Shown piece after piece: positions 1 to 8,978 of a DNA stretch of 64,000 bases; the first letter of the stretch is position 1; each line of letters begins with the position of its first letter. The position numbers were made by a program, and so were the translations under genes. The stretch lies in the NCBI RefSeq assembly GCF_027891095.1, contig NZ_JAQIIO010000006.1:1-64000 (forward strand). The letters run 5' to 3'. The DNA is from Aliiroseovarius salicola (GTDB lineage Bacteria > Pseudomonadota > Alphaproteobacteria > Rhodobacterales > Rhodobacteraceae). A model generated the notes under the pieces. It was not told where the DNA came from, did not search any database, and worked only from the letters and a program-made list of their open reading frames with translations.

Positions 1-53
1 TTCGCAGGCTTGACCTCTTCAGTGGTCTTTTTGCGGAAATTCAACAGCGCCAT
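1..53 (-). CDS. Partial CDS, N-terminus only (possible methylenetetrahydrofolate reductase-like protein)
   Basis: Reading leftwards from an ATG at 53-51, an open frame runs off the window after 17 codons (MALLNFRKKTTEEVKPA). It lies 31 bp downstream of the small 'virulence factor' gene on the same strand, so the two are probably co-transcribed. In Rhodobacterales that small gene commonly sits in a one-carbon cluster with a methylenetetrahydrofolate reductase-like protein and corrinoid proteins. That association is recalled family knowledge; nothing in 17 residues proves it. Confidence 0.4.
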   Translation of the reverse strand, partial: MALLNFRKKTTEEVKPA

Positions 54-84
54 GGCTGCCTCCCTCAGCTTGGGTCAGAGCGGG

Positions 85-381
85 TTACGCACGACCATCG
101 TTGGCAATCAGCGCTTTCAGGCGCTCCTGATCATATTCCGCATCGATCCGGGCGGCTTCTGCCTGGGCGATCTCTTGCGGGTCTCCTTCAACCGGATAGG
201 GGGCAGCCTTGTGCCATTCCGCCAGATAGGCGTCGCTGTCGCGCGCACCCACCTTCATGGCGGCCCGGTCAATGGCCTGTTCGAACCGTTCGGGCAGGGC
301 GGCCTTGGCCCCCCGGCGCCCTTTGCCAACGATGACCTGGGCGGGCATGTCCCTCCAATATACGATCGTGACGTCAGGCAT
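85..381 (-). CDS. Small 'virulence factor' family protein (98 aa)
   Basis: A 98-residue soluble protein with no signal peptide or membrane segment, starting MPDVTIVYWRDMPAQVIVG. It matches the short alphaproteobacterial family labelled 'virulence factor', which has no established biochemical function. An Arg/Lys-rich stretch (about residues 18-30) is followed by a charged, probably helical C-terminal half. It precedes the partial gene at the left edge on the same strand. The family name is historical and should not be read as evidence of pathogenicity. The assignment rests on recognising the N-terminal pattern and on context. Confidence 0.65.
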   Translation of the reverse strand: MPDVTIVYWRDMPAQVIVGKGRRGAKAALPERFEQAIDRAAMKVGARDSDAYLAEWHKAAPYPVEGDPQEIAQAEAARIDAEYDQERLKALIANDGRA

Positions 382-572
382 CCTGTGATTCTCCCTATTC
401 CTTGTTGCTCTGTTCTAGGGCCGACGCGCCCGTTCAAGCTGACGAATTTCGACACCGGGTGATCCACAAACGACTTCGGTGTCTGAAATGCATGCCGAGG
501 AATACGTTAATTGCGTCTCCGTGGCCACGGGCCCCCACCGCAAATGTGGTCCATTTGTCGTGAAACTTTCTC

Positions 573-584
573 ATTATCATTATC
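573..584 (-). promoter_or_regulatory. Possible Fur/Mur-type box
   Basis: The minus strand reads GATAATGATAAT followed by GAGAAAG. The first 12 bases match the left part of the classical 19-bp Fur consensus, but the right part matches poorly. It lies about 80 bp before ppx and about 190 bp before the divergent small gene. Alphaproteobacterial Fur homologues (Fur/Mur) bind related AT-rich sites, so this is only a candidate. Confidence 0.25.
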
Positions 585-662
585 AATCTGTGCTTGTCAG
601 GGATTGCGCAATTCTCTGCCGATGCCTATCGTGGGGACAACTCGAAATGGAGGGCGTAACCA

Positions 663-1775
663 ATGGCGCCCAAGCGTCCCGATGGTGCGGGCGCGTTCCC
701 GAAAGCGGTTGTAACCCCCGCGCCGAAATCGCCGGATCCAAGTGGGCTCTATGCAGCTCTGGATCTTGGCACAAACAGTTGTCGTATGCTGATTGCCCAG
801 CCAAAGGGCAGTCAGTTTCACGTTGTGGACAGTTTCTCGAAATCGGTACAGCTGGGAAAGGGGCTTGAAGCCTCTGGAAAACTGTCGCGATCTTCGATGG
901 CGCGTACGGTTCAGGCGCTGCGGATCTGCCGAAAAAAACTGATCAAACATGATGTGAAACGTATGCGTCTGGTGGCGACCGAGGCCTGCCGCCGCGCCAA
1001 GAACGCGCGCAGTTTCATGAACTACATTCGCCGCGAAACGGGTCTGAAGATGGAGATCATCAAGCCTGAAGAAGAGGCCCGTCTGGCGGTTGTGTCCTGC
1101 GCGCCTTTGGTTTCGACCCGCACAGAACAGCTTTTGGTGGTGGATATCGGTGGTGGATCCACTGAACTTGTGTGGCTGGACCTGTCAAAAGTGCCACCTC
1201 TGGAACGTCCAAAATCCATCATGCGCATGGGACGTGGGTTCGTGGGGGACAGCGGTCCGTTCCCGCAGGCCTCTGTGGTTGACTGGATCTCGGTGCCGCT
1301 TGGGGTCGCGACCCTGCGCGAAATGTATGACGATGTGGATGATGACGCCGGTCGTTATGCGCTCATGTCGGTGCATTTCGAAGAGCAGCTGGCGGATTTC
1401 AGTCCGTTTTATCATGAACCCTCCCGTGAAGGGTTCCAGATCATTGGCACCTCAGGCACGGTGACAACCGTGGCCGCAACCCATCTTGGGCTGCGCCGTT
1501 ATGATCGGAACAAGGTTGATGGGCTGCGTATGTCATCTGAGCAGATCGAAAAAGTCATTCAGGGCTATCTTGCGCTTGGTCCAAATGGCCGACGGATGAA
1601 TTCGCATATCGGGCGCGATCGGCAATCTCTGATCATGTCAGGGGCGGCCATTCTGCAGGCGCTTTTGCGGGTTTGGCCCACGGATCGCTTGTCAGTGGCG
1701 GATCGGGGCCTTAGAGAGGGCATTCTCTATTCGCAAATGTCCTCGGACGGTGTTTTGGAAGACGGACCATTCTGA
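663..1775 (+). CDS. Ppx/GppA family phosphatase
   Basis: A 370-residue cytoplasmic enzyme of the exopolyphosphatase / pppGpp phosphatase family (ASKHA fold). The phosphate-1 motif DLGTNSCR is at about residues 34-41, [11 protein letters not shown] at about 161-171, and a GTSGTVTT segment near 262. It would hydrolyse inorganic polyphosphate or (p)ppGpp; sequence alone does not separate Ppx from GppA. At 370 residues it lacks the long C-terminal HD region of E. coli Ppx. About 28 low-complexity Pro/Lys/Ala residues precede the fold. Its stop codon overlaps the rlmE start by one base (TGATG), so the two are translationally coupled. Confidence 0.9.
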   Translation: MAPKRPDGAGAFPKAVVTPAPKSPDPSGLYAALDLGTNSCRMLIAQPKGSQFHVVDSFSKSVQLGKGLEASGKLSRSSMARTVQALRICRKKLIKHDVKRMRLVATEACRRAKNARSFMNYIRRETGLKMEIIKPEEEARLAVVSCAPLVSTRTEQLLVVDIGGGSTELVWLDLSKVPPLERPKSIMRMGRGFVGDSGPFPQASVVDWISVPLGVATLREMYDDVDDDAGRYALMSVHFEEQLADFSPFYHEPSREGFQIIGTSGTVTTVAATHLGLRRYDRNKVDGLRMSSEQIEKVIQGYLALGPNGRRMNSHIGRDRQSLIMSGAAILQALLRVWPTDRLSVADRGLREGILYSQMSSDGVLEDGPF

Positions 1776-2539
1776 TGTCTGAAAGCTCGGGAAATAATGA
1801 CGGCACCGGATCTGGTGGCGGCAAGAAGTATTCAAAGCGGACGCGCAAATCGTCCGGGCGGGGCCAGCGTGACCTGACGGTGAAGGTGAAAACCGCCCGT
1901 GGTCGGCGCAATTCCTCCACGCGCTGGTTGCAGCGGCAATTGAATGATCCTTATGTGGCCCGTGCAAAGGCCGAAGGATTTCGTGGACGTGCGGCCTTCA
2001 AGATCATGGAACTGGACGACAAATTCCGGTTTCTGGTGAACGGAGCCCGCGTGGTGGATCTGGGTTGTGCGCCGGGGGGATGGGCGCAGGTTGCCGTGCC
2101 CCGCATCAATGCGCTTGGTGAAAAACCCGGTAAGCGCGTTGGCACCTTCCTTGGCATTGATCTGCAGGAAATTGAACCCCTTGCTGGCGCCGAGTTCCAT
2201 CAGCTCGACTTCATGGAAGAGGGTGCGGATGAACAGATCAAGGACTGGCTTGGCGGCAAGGCGGATGTGGTGATGTCGGATATGGCTGCGTCCAGTTCCG
2301 GTCACAAACAGACCGACCACCTGCGCATTATGGCGCTTTGTGAGGCGGCGGCCTATCTGGCGTTTGATGTGCTGGATGTGGGCGGCACCTTTGTCGCCAA
2401 AGTTCTGGCCGGTGGGGCCGAAGCGGAGCTTCAAAAGATCCTGAAGATCAAGTTCGACAAGGTACGCTATATGAAACCCCCGTCCAGCCGCTCGGATTCC
2501 TCTGAGAAATTTGTGGTGGCCACCGGATTCCGGGGCTAA
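1775..2539 (+). CDS. rlmE: 23S rRNA (uridine-2'-O)-methyltransferase RlmE (FtsJ/RrmJ)
   Basis: A 254-residue SAM-dependent methyltransferase that modifies U2552 (E. coli numbering) in the A-loop of 23S rRNA during late 50S assembly. The SAM-binding motif [15 protein letters not shown] lies at about residues 94-108. The K-D-K-E tetrad of the family is present: a Lys in the GRAAFK segment, an Asp in [10 protein letters not shown], a Lys in GGTFVAKVL, and a Glu in SSEKFVV near the C-terminus. The N-terminal 45 residues are rich in Gly, Ser, Lys and Arg, longer than in E. coli RlmE (about 209 aa), and probably disordered and RNA-binding. Its start overlaps the upstream phosphatase stop. Confidence 0.95.
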   Translation: MSESSGNNDGTGSGGGKKYSKRTRKSSGRGQRDLTVKVKTARGRRNSSTRWLQRQLNDPYVARAKAEGFRGRAAFKIMELDDKFRFLVNGARVVDLGCAPGGWAQVAVPRINALGEKPGKRVGTFLGIDLQEIEPLAGAEFHQLDFMEEGADEQIKDWLGGKADVVMSDMAASSSGHKQTDHLRIMALCEAAAYLAFDVLDVGGTFVAKVLAGGAEAELQKILKIKFDKVRYMKPPSSRSDSSEKFVVATGFRG

Positions 2540-2600
2540 CTGGCATCTTGTCAGAAGTGCTGGAGGCGATTGTCCCCTTCTGGATTTCTAGAAAATGAAA

Positions 2601-2627
2601 ATGGCGAACCTGATATAGGCTCGCCAT
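2601..2627. terminator. Stem-loop between convergent rlmE and puuD
   Basis: A 7-bp perfect stem (ATGGCGA / TCGCCAT) with a 13-nt loop. A-rich sequence lies on the left and T-containing sequence on the right, so it could stop transcription from both sides. The stem is short, hence moderate confidence. Confidence 0.45.
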
Positions 2628-2660
2628 TCATATATTCCGTTCCGATATGTTGGCCTGAAA

Positions 2661-3893
2661 TCAGGACCCGCGCACGTCTTTGATCCAGGCGACGATCATG
2701 TTTCGGCTGTCGCTGTCCATCTCAATCGCGTTGGGGGGCGGCATGGCGTGGCTGAGACCAGCCTGAAGGTAGATCTGTTCGGCATGGCGGGCGACGTCAA
2801 CCTCGGTTTCCAGAACCACGCCTTTCGGAGCCCAGTGCATCCCCTCCCATGAGGGTTCGCGGGCATGGCACATGGAACAATTTCCAACCACCGCATAATA
2901 CGCATCCTCGAACTTTTCTGATGACGCGAATTTCTGCTCATATGCGGTCATCTCGCGCGCTTCGGCTTCTTCATAGGTGTCGCCGCTCCGCACTGTCGAC
3001 AACCACGCAATGGCGACCATCAGAAGGGCGGTCACAAGCCAGGTCCAGTTCGGTCCCTTGCCGGTTTTGTGCATGGTGTTGAAGTAGTGGCGGATGGTGA
3101 CGCCGGTCAGGAAGATCAGGCTGGCGATAATCCAGGAATACTCGGTGCCGAAGGCCAACGGATAGTGGTTCGACAACATCAGGAATACGACCGGCAGGGT
3201 CAGATAGTTGTTATGGGTCGACCGCACCTTGGCGATCTTGCCGTATTTCGCGTCAGGTGTGCGCCCGGCCTTGAGGTCTGCCACCACAATACGTTGGTTC
3301 GGCATGATCTGGAAAAACACGTTCCCGGTCATGATCGAGGCGGTGAAGGCACCCAGATGCAAAAGTGCTGCCCGACCAGTGAAGATCTGATTGTAACCCC
3401 ATGACATAGCAACAAGAATGGCAAACAAGAGCAGCATCAGAAGTGTAGGATTTTCGCTCAGCTTGGATTTGCACATCTGGTCATAAGCCAGCCAGCCAAT
3501 GGTCAGCGAGGCGCCGGAAATCACGATCCCCTGCCACAGGGCGAGGTCAGCTTTGGTCGGGTCGAGCAGGAACAGTTCGCCGCCCACCCAATAGATGATC
3601 ATCAGAAGGGCCGCACCCGACAGCCAGGTCACGTAGCTTTGCCATTTGTGCCAGGTCAGGTGTTCGGGCATCTCGGACGGGGCCACAAGATATTTGACGG
3701 TGTGGTAAAATCCCCCGCCATGCACTTCCCATTCCTCGCCATAAGCGCCTTTGGGCAAAGCATCATTTGGCTTCAGCATCAGATCGAGCGCGATGAAATA
3801 GAACGACGCACCAATCCACGCCATTGCTGTGATGACATGAAGCCAGCGGACCGAAAACGCGATCCAATCCCAGATGATTGCCAGATCATACAT
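2661..3893 (-). CDS. puuD: Urate hydroxylase PuuD (membrane, cytochrome c-linked)
   Basis: A 410-residue integral membrane protein that oxidises urate to 5-hydroxyisourate. It is an alternative to soluble uricase and passes electrons to the respiratory chain instead of making H2O2. The first ~300 residues carry about eight hydrophobic segments (for example IAFSVRWLHVITAMAWIGAS), matching the PuuD/DUF989 domain. A C-terminal cytochrome c domain has a CxxCH haem site (NCSMCH, near residue 338) and an AMPPPN segment that may supply the axial Met. The ATG at 3893 is chosen over an upstream start at 3926 because GGGAGG precedes it at good spacing. It is divergent from a LysR gene and is the entry enzyme for urate in this island. 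Confidence 0.93.
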   Translation of the reverse strand: MYDLAIIWDWIAFSVRWLHVITAMAWIGASFYFIALDLMLKPNDALPKGAYGEEWEVHGGGFYHTVKYLVAPSEMPEHLTWHKWQSYVTWLSGAALLMIIYWVGGELFLLDPTKADLALWQGIVISGASLTIGWLAYDQMCKSKLSENPTLLMLLLFAILVAMSWGYNQIFTGRAALLHLGAFTASIMTGNVFFQIMPNQRIVVADLKAGRTPDAKYGKIAKVRSTHNNYLTLPVVFLMLSNHYPLAFGTEYSWIIASLIFLTGVTIRHYFNTMHKTGKGPNWTWLVTALLMVAIAWLSTVRSGDTYEEAEAREMTAYEQKFASSEKFEDAYYAVVGNCSMCHAREPSWEGMHWAPKGVVLETEVDVARHAEQIYLQAGLSHAMPPPNAIEMDSDSRNMIVAWIKDVRGS

Positions 3894-3993
3894 GGCATAC
3901 CTCCCAATATTCCGTGTTGCAGCCACTCTAGGCGAGGCTTGTTTATTCTGGTATTGCTGTTAACGACCAAGCAGCATCAAAAAAAACAGAAGA

Positions 3994-4911
3994 ATGTCCT
4001 ATCTCGACAATATCCGAACTTTCGTACGTGTCTACGAACTTGGCAGCATGTCTGCCGCAGGGCGGGATCTAAGGATTTCCCCGGCCGTGACCTCGTCGCG
4101 CATTTCCCAGCTAGAGGAACATCTTGGCGTGCGGCTGTTTCAGCGCACCACGCGCAGCCTGACCCCAACCGAACAGGGCGAGAGCTTTTACCGCGGGGCA
4201 ACAGAAATTCTTGAGGCTGTGGAAAGTGCTGAGGCGCAGATCGTTGATATCACCGAGAACCCGCGAGGATCCTTATACGTGGCCGCGCCATTGGGCGTGG
4301 GGCGCAGGCTGATTGCGCCATTGGTGCCGGATTTCCTGAAGGAATACCCCGAAGTTAACCTTCGTCTGCGCCTGACCGACCGCAAAGTGGATCTGACCAC
4401 CGAAGGTCTGGATCTGGCGTTTTTCCTGGGTCAGCCAGAAGACAGCAACTTGAGGATTCGCAAGATCGCTGATGTGGAGCGAGTCCTCTGCGCAGCACCC
4501 TCCTACATCAGGGAACGGGGTGCGCCGGTCAGTGGGGATGATCTTGTCTCAAATGGTCACGAGTGTCTCAGCCTGCGCTTTCCGGGCGCAACTGAGTTTC
4601 AGTGGTTGTTGTCAACCGAAGAGGGGCCAAAGCGTTTCCGTGTTGAGGGGCGGTATGAATCCGACGATGGGGATGTTTTGACCGATTGGGCGCTTGATGG
4701 ACACGGGATCGCGATGAAACCCGTGTTTGAGATCTCAGAGCATCTCAAAGCGGGCAGGCTGGTTCCAGTGGCTACAAAAACGCCACCTGAACCGATTCAG
4801 ATGGCGTGTCTTTTCACCCATCGCCGCGGGCAGGATCCCAAAACGCGGCTGTTCATGGAGTTTGTGATCGACCGGATTGCCGCGAAAATTCGCAACTCGG
4901 GCGAGGGTTAA
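3994..4911 (+). CDS. LysR-family regulator, probably of purine catabolism
   Basis: A 305-residue LysR-type regulator with an N-terminal winged HTH (about residues 3-62, including the LEEHLGVRLFQRTTRSLTPTE motif) and a C-terminal periplasmic-binding-protein-like effector domain. It is transcribed divergently from puuD with about 100 bp between starts, the usual layout for a LysR protein controlling its neighbour. It is strikingly similar to the second LysR protein at 16911-17831 throughout: both share TDRK/SDRKVDL, IRKIAD/LRKIAD and ERVLCAAP blocks. The pair probably arose by duplication. The likely effector is a purine intermediate such as urate or xanthine; that is inference from position. 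Confidence 0.88.
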   Translation: MSYLDNIRTFVRVYELGSMSAAGRDLRISPAVTSSRISQLEEHLGVRLFQRTTRSLTPTEQGESFYRGATEILEAVESAEAQIVDITENPRGSLYVAAPLGVGRRLIAPLVPDFLKEYPEVNLRLRLTDRKVDLTTEGLDLAFFLGQPEDSNLRIRKIADVERVLCAAPSYIRERGAPVSGDDLVSNGHECLSLRFPGATEFQWLLSTEEGPKRFRVEGRYESDDGDVLTDWALDGHGIAMKPVFEISEHLKAGRLVPVATKTPPEPIQMACLFTHRRGQDPKTRLFMEFVIDRIAAKIRNSGEG

Positions 4912-4939
4912 TGCGCAGGGAGGGCGCCGGGTTATGTCC

Positions 4940-5293
4940 TCAGCTGCCCCGGTAGGTCGAATATCCAAAAGGTGAGAGCAGCAGCGGCACGTGATAGTGC
5001 GACGGCTCTGACATGCCAAAGCGGAGCGGGATCACGTCAAGAAAGCGCGGCTCTTCCGGTGGGGTGCCGGTGGCATCCAGATAGGCGCCAGCGTGAAACA
5101 CCAGCTCGTATTCTCCGATCTCGAATTTTTCGGCGGGCAGGATCTGCTCATCCGTGCGCCCATCATCATTGGTTGTCAGGGTTTTGAGCAGGCTGCGGCT
5201 GTCACCGGTGATGCGATAAAGCTCGATTTTCAATCCTTCGGCCGGGCAGCCACGGGCCGTATCAAGAACATGGGTGGTTAGGTATCCTGTCAT
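4940..5293 (-). CDS. uraH: 5-hydroxyisourate hydrolase (transthyretin-like)
   Basis: A 117-residue transthyretin-related protein hydrolysing 5-hydroxyisourate to OHCU, the second step of urate breakdown. Diagnostic features are an N-terminal [14 protein letters not shown] segment carrying the conserved His, and the C-terminal YRGS tetrapeptide that marks the enzyme as opposed to the vertebrate hormone carrier. GGAGA lies upstream of the ATG. It is divergent from puuE, whose fused UraD domain performs the next reaction. It converges on the LysR gene, with the two stops about 30 bp apart. Confidence 0.95.
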   Translation of the reverse strand: MTGYLTTHVLDTARGCPAEGLKIELYRITGDSRSLLKTLTTNDDGRTDEQILPAEKFEIGEYELVFHAGAYLDATGTPPEEPRFLDVIPLRFGMSEPSHYHVPLLLSPFGYSTYRGS

Positions 5294-5410
5294 TTCGACA
5301 TCTCCGGTCTGTTGGCCCTTATTGGGTCTATCCTTTCATAAAACGGATGTGTTGTGCGAGACAAAGGCAGAGCAACCGAAGACTCCTTTTTGTATTTTTT
5401 GATAATGGTT

Positions 5411-5442
5411 CCTGATTTTCAGGTTATTATTTTGTTAACAAA
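5411..5442. promoter_or_regulatory. Two palindromes in the uraH-puuE divergent promoter
   Basis: CCTGA-TTT-TCAGG (5411-5423) lies inside a wider inverted repeat with ATAAT/ATTAT arms. It is followed by the perfect 12-bp palindrome TTTGTTAACAAA (5431-5442), which sits 14 bp before the puuE start. The location is right for operators of a purine-responsive regulator, plausibly one of the two LysR proteins. No binding protein can be assigned from sequence. Confidence 0.45.
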
Positions 5443-5456
5443 GCTAGGAAACCCAC

Positions 5457-6869
5457 GTGACACGATACCCAAGAGACATGACAGGCCATGGCGCGACACC
5501 ACCGGTGGCCAACTGGCCGAACGGTGCCAAAATCGCGGTGCAGATCGTCCTGAACTATGAAGAAGGTGGTGAAAACAACATCTTACATGGCGATCCCGCA
5601 TCCGAGGCGTTCTTGTCTGAAATCACCGGAGCACAGGCTTGGCCGGGGCAGCGCCACTGGAATATGGAATCGATTTACGAATATGGATCGCGCGCCGGGT
5701 TCTGGCGCGTGCATCGTCTTTTGGATGACCTGCCGATCACAGTTTATGGCGTGGCAACCGCTCTCGCACGGGCACCCGAACAGTTGAAGGCGATGAAAGA
5801 CGCGGGTTGGGAAATCGCCAGCCACGGGTTGAAGTGGATCGAACACAAAGACATGTCGCCAGACGAAGAGCGGGAACAGATCCGTGAGGCAATCCGTCTG
5901 CATACCGAAGTGGTCGGCACTCCGCCGCGCGGCTGGTACACCGGACGCTGTTCGATGAACACGGTGGATCTCGCGTCGGAAGAGGGTGATTTCGCCTATA
6001 TCGCCGATAGTTACGCGGATGATTTGCCGTATTGGGTCAAGGCCGGTGGCAAGGATCAACTGATCGTGCCTTACACGATGGATTGCAACGACATGCGGTT
6101 CGCGATTCAGGCAGGTTATACCAATGGCGATCAGTTCGAGAGCTACCTGAAAGACAGTTTCGATATGCTCTATGCCGAAGGGCAAGACGGCGCGCCGAAG
6201 ATCCTGTCAATCGGCTTGCATTGCCGTCTGATCGGACGCCCGGGACGGGCCGCTGCGCTGAAACGCGTCATCGAGCATTTCAAATCACATGAGGGCGTCT
6301 GGTTCGCCACCCGCGAACAGATCGCGGATCACTGGGCAAAGGAACATCCGCCGATGCAAGGTTTTACCCCGTCCTATATGGACAAGGACACATTTGTGAC
6401 CGAGTTTGGTGGTGTGTTTGAACACAGCCCCTGGATTGCCGAGGGGGCGTTTGATCTGGAACTGGGGCCGACCCATGACACGGCTGCAGGCGTCCACAAC
6501 GCATTGGCCCGCATTTTTCGCACATCGAGCGAAGAGGCGCGCCTAGGAGTTCTCGTGGCGCACCCGGATCTTGCAGGCAAATTGGCCGCTGCCGGGCGGC
6601 TGACCGCTGAAAGCACGGCCGAACAGGCGGGCGCGGGACTTGATATGCTGACCGATGAGGAACGCGCGACCTTTACCAAGCTGAACGACACCTACACGGG
6701 CAAACATGGCTTTCCCTTCATCATTGCCGTGAAAGACAACACCAAGGCGAGCATCCTCGATGCCTTTCACCGCCGGATCGACAATGACCGCGACACAGAG
6801 TTTGCTGAAGCCTGCAAACAGGTTGAGCGTATTGCCGAATTGCGCCTTGAAGAAAAGTTCGACGCATGA
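5457..6869 (+). CDS. puuE: Allantoinase PuuE fused to OHCU decarboxylase (UraD)
   Basis: A 470-residue bifunctional enzyme. Residues ~1-305 form a polysaccharide-deacetylase-type allantoinase (PuuE, metal-independent class) with the segments SHGLKWIEH and PRGWYTGRCS. It would convert allantoin to allantoate. Residues ~310-470 form an OHCU decarboxylase domain with HPDLAGKLAA (catalytic His), an EQAGAGLDML segment (Glu) and KHGFPFIIAVK. It would convert OHCU to S-allantoin. The later reaction is therefore encoded by the N-terminal half. The GTG at 5457 is preceded by AGGAAA. The 3' end overlaps allA by 4 bp (ATGA), so the two genes are coupled. Confidence 0.92.
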   Translation: MTRYPRDMTGHGATPPVANWPNGAKIAVQIVLNYEEGGENNILHGDPASEAFLSEITGAQAWPGQRHWNMESIYEYGSRAGFWRVHRLLDDLPITVYGVATALARAPEQLKAMKDAGWEIASHGLKWIEHKDMSPDEEREQIREAIRLHTEVVGTPPRGWYTGRCSMNTVDLASEEGDFAYIADSYADDLPYWVKAGGKDQLIVPYTMDCNDMRFAIQAGYTNGDQFESYLKDSFDMLYAEGQDGAPKILSIGLHCRLIGRPGRAAALKRVIEHFKSHEGVWFATREQIADHWAKEHPPMQGFTPSYMDKDTFVTEFGGVFEHSPWIAEGAFDLELGPTHDTAAGVHNALARIFRTSSEEARLGVLVAHPDLAGKLAAAGRLTAESTAEQAGAGLDMLTDEERATFTKLNDTYTGKHGFPFIIAVKDNTKASILDAFHRRIDNDRDTEFAEACKQVERIAELRLEEKFDA

Positions 6870-7354
6870 CGCTTTCCATCACTCCCCAGCCTTTGACGGC
6901 TGAGGCATTCGCCCCGTTTGGCGATGTGCTTGAAGCGGCGGGAGCGCCAGACAAGATGATCAATCAGGGGCTTTGCGGGCGGTTTCACGACCGCGCAAAT
7001 CTCGACTTTTCAGATGGTTGCGCCGGGATCAGTATCTTTGATGCCGAGGCGCGTACGCTGCCGATGGTGCTTGACATGGTCGAACGCCATCCGGACGGCA
7101 GTCAGGCATTTGTCCCGATGAGCAGCGAGCCGTTTCTAGTGGTCGTTGCACCGGATGAAGAGGGGCGTCCGGGAACGCCCGTTGCCTTCATTACCCAGCC
7201 GGGACAGGGCGTAAATTACCACCGCAATATCTGGCACGGGGTCTGTGCCCCCCTGTCGGATCAGGGACGTTTTGCGGTGATCGATAGGATCGGCGCAGGG
7301 CCGAACCTGCAGGAACACTGGTTCAAGGAGGACATCATAATCGAAAGGCCATGA
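6866..7354 (+). CDS. allA: Ureidoglycolate lyase
   Basis: A 162-residue cupin-like enzyme that splits (S)-ureidoglycolate into glyoxylate and urea, the last step of ureide breakdown. Conserved family segments include ERHPDGSQAFVPM, VVVAPD and NYHRNIWHGV (metal or substrate His residues). Length matches the family (about 160). It is translationally coupled to puuE and followed after 46 bp by a purine permease. The glyoxylate it makes is the natural substrate of BhcA and BhcC, encoded about 12-15 kb downstream. Confidence 0.93.
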   Translation: MTLSITPQPLTAEAFAPFGDVLEAAGAPDKMINQGLCGRFHDRANLDFSDGCAGISIFDAEARTLPMVLDMVERHPDGSQAFVPMSSEPFLVVVAPDEEGRPGTPVAFITQPGQGVNYHRNIWHGVCAPLSDQGRFAVIDRIGAGPNLQEHWFKEDIIIERP

Positions 7355-7380
7355 GCCGAGAATGCGAAAACGCATCCGGC
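7355..7380 (+). other. Intercistronic stem-loop between allA and the permease gene
   Basis: ATGCG-AAAA-CGCAT (7362-7375) is enclosed by outer GCCG/CGGC arms (7355-7358 and 7377-7380). There is no T-tract, so it is more likely an mRNA processing or stability element than a terminator. Confidence 0.4.
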
Positions 7381-7400
7381 CTACTTAGGGAGGAAGACAT

Positions 7401-8873
7401 ATGGCTGATACATCTATAGGGACGCCGGAGCAGCTCCGCGATCCCAACTATACACCGCCTATAGCTAAGGCGGTTCCACTAGGCATCCAGCACGTTCTGG
7501 CGATGTTTGTTTCAAACATCACGCCCGCCATTATCATATCTGGGGCCGCTGGCTTTGGCTTTGGCTCTGACGCGGGCGCGCTTGGCTTTCCAGACATGAG
7601 CTATCTGATCCAGATGTCGATGCTGTTCGCCGGCATCGCGACGCTGTTGCAGACCCTGACCTTGGGCCCCATCGGCGCCGGGCTTCCGATTGTGCAGGGC
7701 ACCAGTTTTGCCTTTATCCCGATCATGATTCCGTTGGTTGCGGGCAAGGGCCCCGAGGCGCTGCCGGTGATTTTCGGCGGCGTTTTGGTTGGTGGCCTGT
7801 TCCACGCCGCGCTGGGGACCGTTATCGGGCGTATCCGGTTCGCTCTGCCGCCGTTGGTGACGGGCCTGGTGGTGCTGATGATCGGTCTTTATCTGGTGCG
7901 AGTCGGCATTGAATACGCAGCGGGCGGCGTGCCGGCCAAGGCGTTTGGCCAAGAGGAATACGGCAGCCTGCTGAACTGGTCGGTTGCACTGGTGGTGATT
8001 TTCTCGACCCTCGGGCTCAAATTCTTTGCCCGTGGCATGCTATCGGTGTCAGCGGTGCTGATCGGCATCGTCATCGGCTATATCTATTCGATGTTCTTTG
8101 GTCTGGTGACGTTCGAAAGCATTGGCCAGAGCTGGGACCGCGCGGCGGCCTTCGGCCTGCCGAACCCCTTCAAATACGGCTTTGAGATCACAACGGCTGC
8201 GGTCATTGGCTTCTGCCTGATGTCCTTTGTCAGCGCGGTCGAAACCGTAGGCGACGTCAGCGGCATCACCAAAGGCGGTGCCGGGCGCGAGGCCACCGAC
8301 AAGGAAATCCAGGGCGCAACCTATGCCGACGGTGTTGGCACCGCGGTCGCCGGCTTGTTCGGCGGTCTGCCCAACACCTCGTTCAGCCAGAATGTGGGAC
8401 TGATTGCCATGACCGGCGTGATGAGCCGCCATGTGGTGACCATTGGTGCCATCTTCCTGATCATCTGTGGCCTGATGCCCAAAGTTGGTGCATTGATCCG
8501 CACGATCCCGATCGAAGTGCTGGGCGGCGGCGTGATCGTGATGTTCGGCATGGTGGTCTCGGCTGGCGTCTCGATGCTGTCGGATGTGGTTTGGAACCGC
8601 CGCAACATGGTGATCTTCGCCATCGCTCTGTCGATCGGTTTTGGCCTGCAGCTCGAGGTGATGAACCTAAAGCCGGGGGCGCCGAACGCGCTGCAATACC
8701 TGCCGGACACCCTGCGCATTCTGGCCGCGTCGGGCATCCTGCCGGCGGCACTGATTGCGATTGTGCTGAACCTGCTGCTGCCTGAGGAACTGTCGGACGA
8801 ATCCACTGACGAAGTGTCTGGTGGTCACTCCGGTCACGGTCAGGGCTCGCTAGCACAGGATGATCACGTCTGA
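7401..8873 (+). CDS. NCS2-family purine (urate/xanthine) permease
   Basis: A 490-residue polytopic membrane protein of the nucleobase:cation symporter-2 family, with about 12-14 hydrophobic segments. It carries the family motif QGTSFAFIPIM in TM3 and a GLPNTSFSQNVGLIAMTGV segment of the NCS2 signature region. It likely imports urate or xanthine by proton symport. Substrate cannot be fixed from sequence, but its place directly behind puuE-allA favours a purine. AGGGAGG precedes the ATG at good spacing. The C-terminal tail is acidic then His/Gly-rich. A strong bidirectional terminator follows. Confidence 0.9.
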   Translation: MADTSIGTPEQLRDPNYTPPIAKAVPLGIQHVLAMFVSNITPAIIISGAAGFGFGSDAGALGFPDMSYLIQMSMLFAGIATLLQTLTLGPIGAGLPIVQGTSFAFIPIMIPLVAGKGPEALPVIFGGVLVGGLFHAALGTVIGRIRFALPPLVTGLVVLMIGLYLVRVGIEYAAGGVPAKAFGQEEYGSLLNWSVALVVIFSTLGLKFFARGMLSVSAVLIGIVIGYIYSMFFGLVTFESIGQSWDRAAAFGLPNPFKYGFEITTAAVIGFCLMSFVSAVETVGDVSGITKGGAGREATDKEIQGATYADGVGTAVAGLFGGLPNTSFSQNVGLIAMTGVMSRHVVTIGAIFLIICGLMPKVGALIRTIPIEVLGGGVIVMFGMVVSAGVSMLSDVVWNRRNMVIFAIALSIGFGLQLEVMNLKPGAPNALQYLPDTLRILAASGILPAALIAIVLNLLLPEELSDESTDEVSGGHSGHGQGSLAQDDHV

Positions 8874-8902
8874 TCTGCTCGTCCGAGCACGAGATAAAGA
8901 AC

Positions 8903-8934
8903 AAAACGCGGCGTGGATTACCACGCCGCGTTTT
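8903..8934. terminator. Bidirectional rho-independent terminator
   Basis: A perfect 14-bp stem (AAAACGCGGCGTGG / CCACGCCGCGTTTT) with the loop ATTA. It lies between the convergent permease and guanine deaminase genes, with T-runs in both directions. Confidence 0.93.
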
Positions 8935-8978
8935 CCATTTCATGTCTGCTTCATGTCGGCGCGCCGGGTGAGGGCGCG

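Noticed and set aside
479-868. 129-codon rightward frame overlapping the start of the Ppx/GppA gene
   Set aside because: Cys- and Ser-rich translation with no family resemblance; overlaps a clear gene in another frame.
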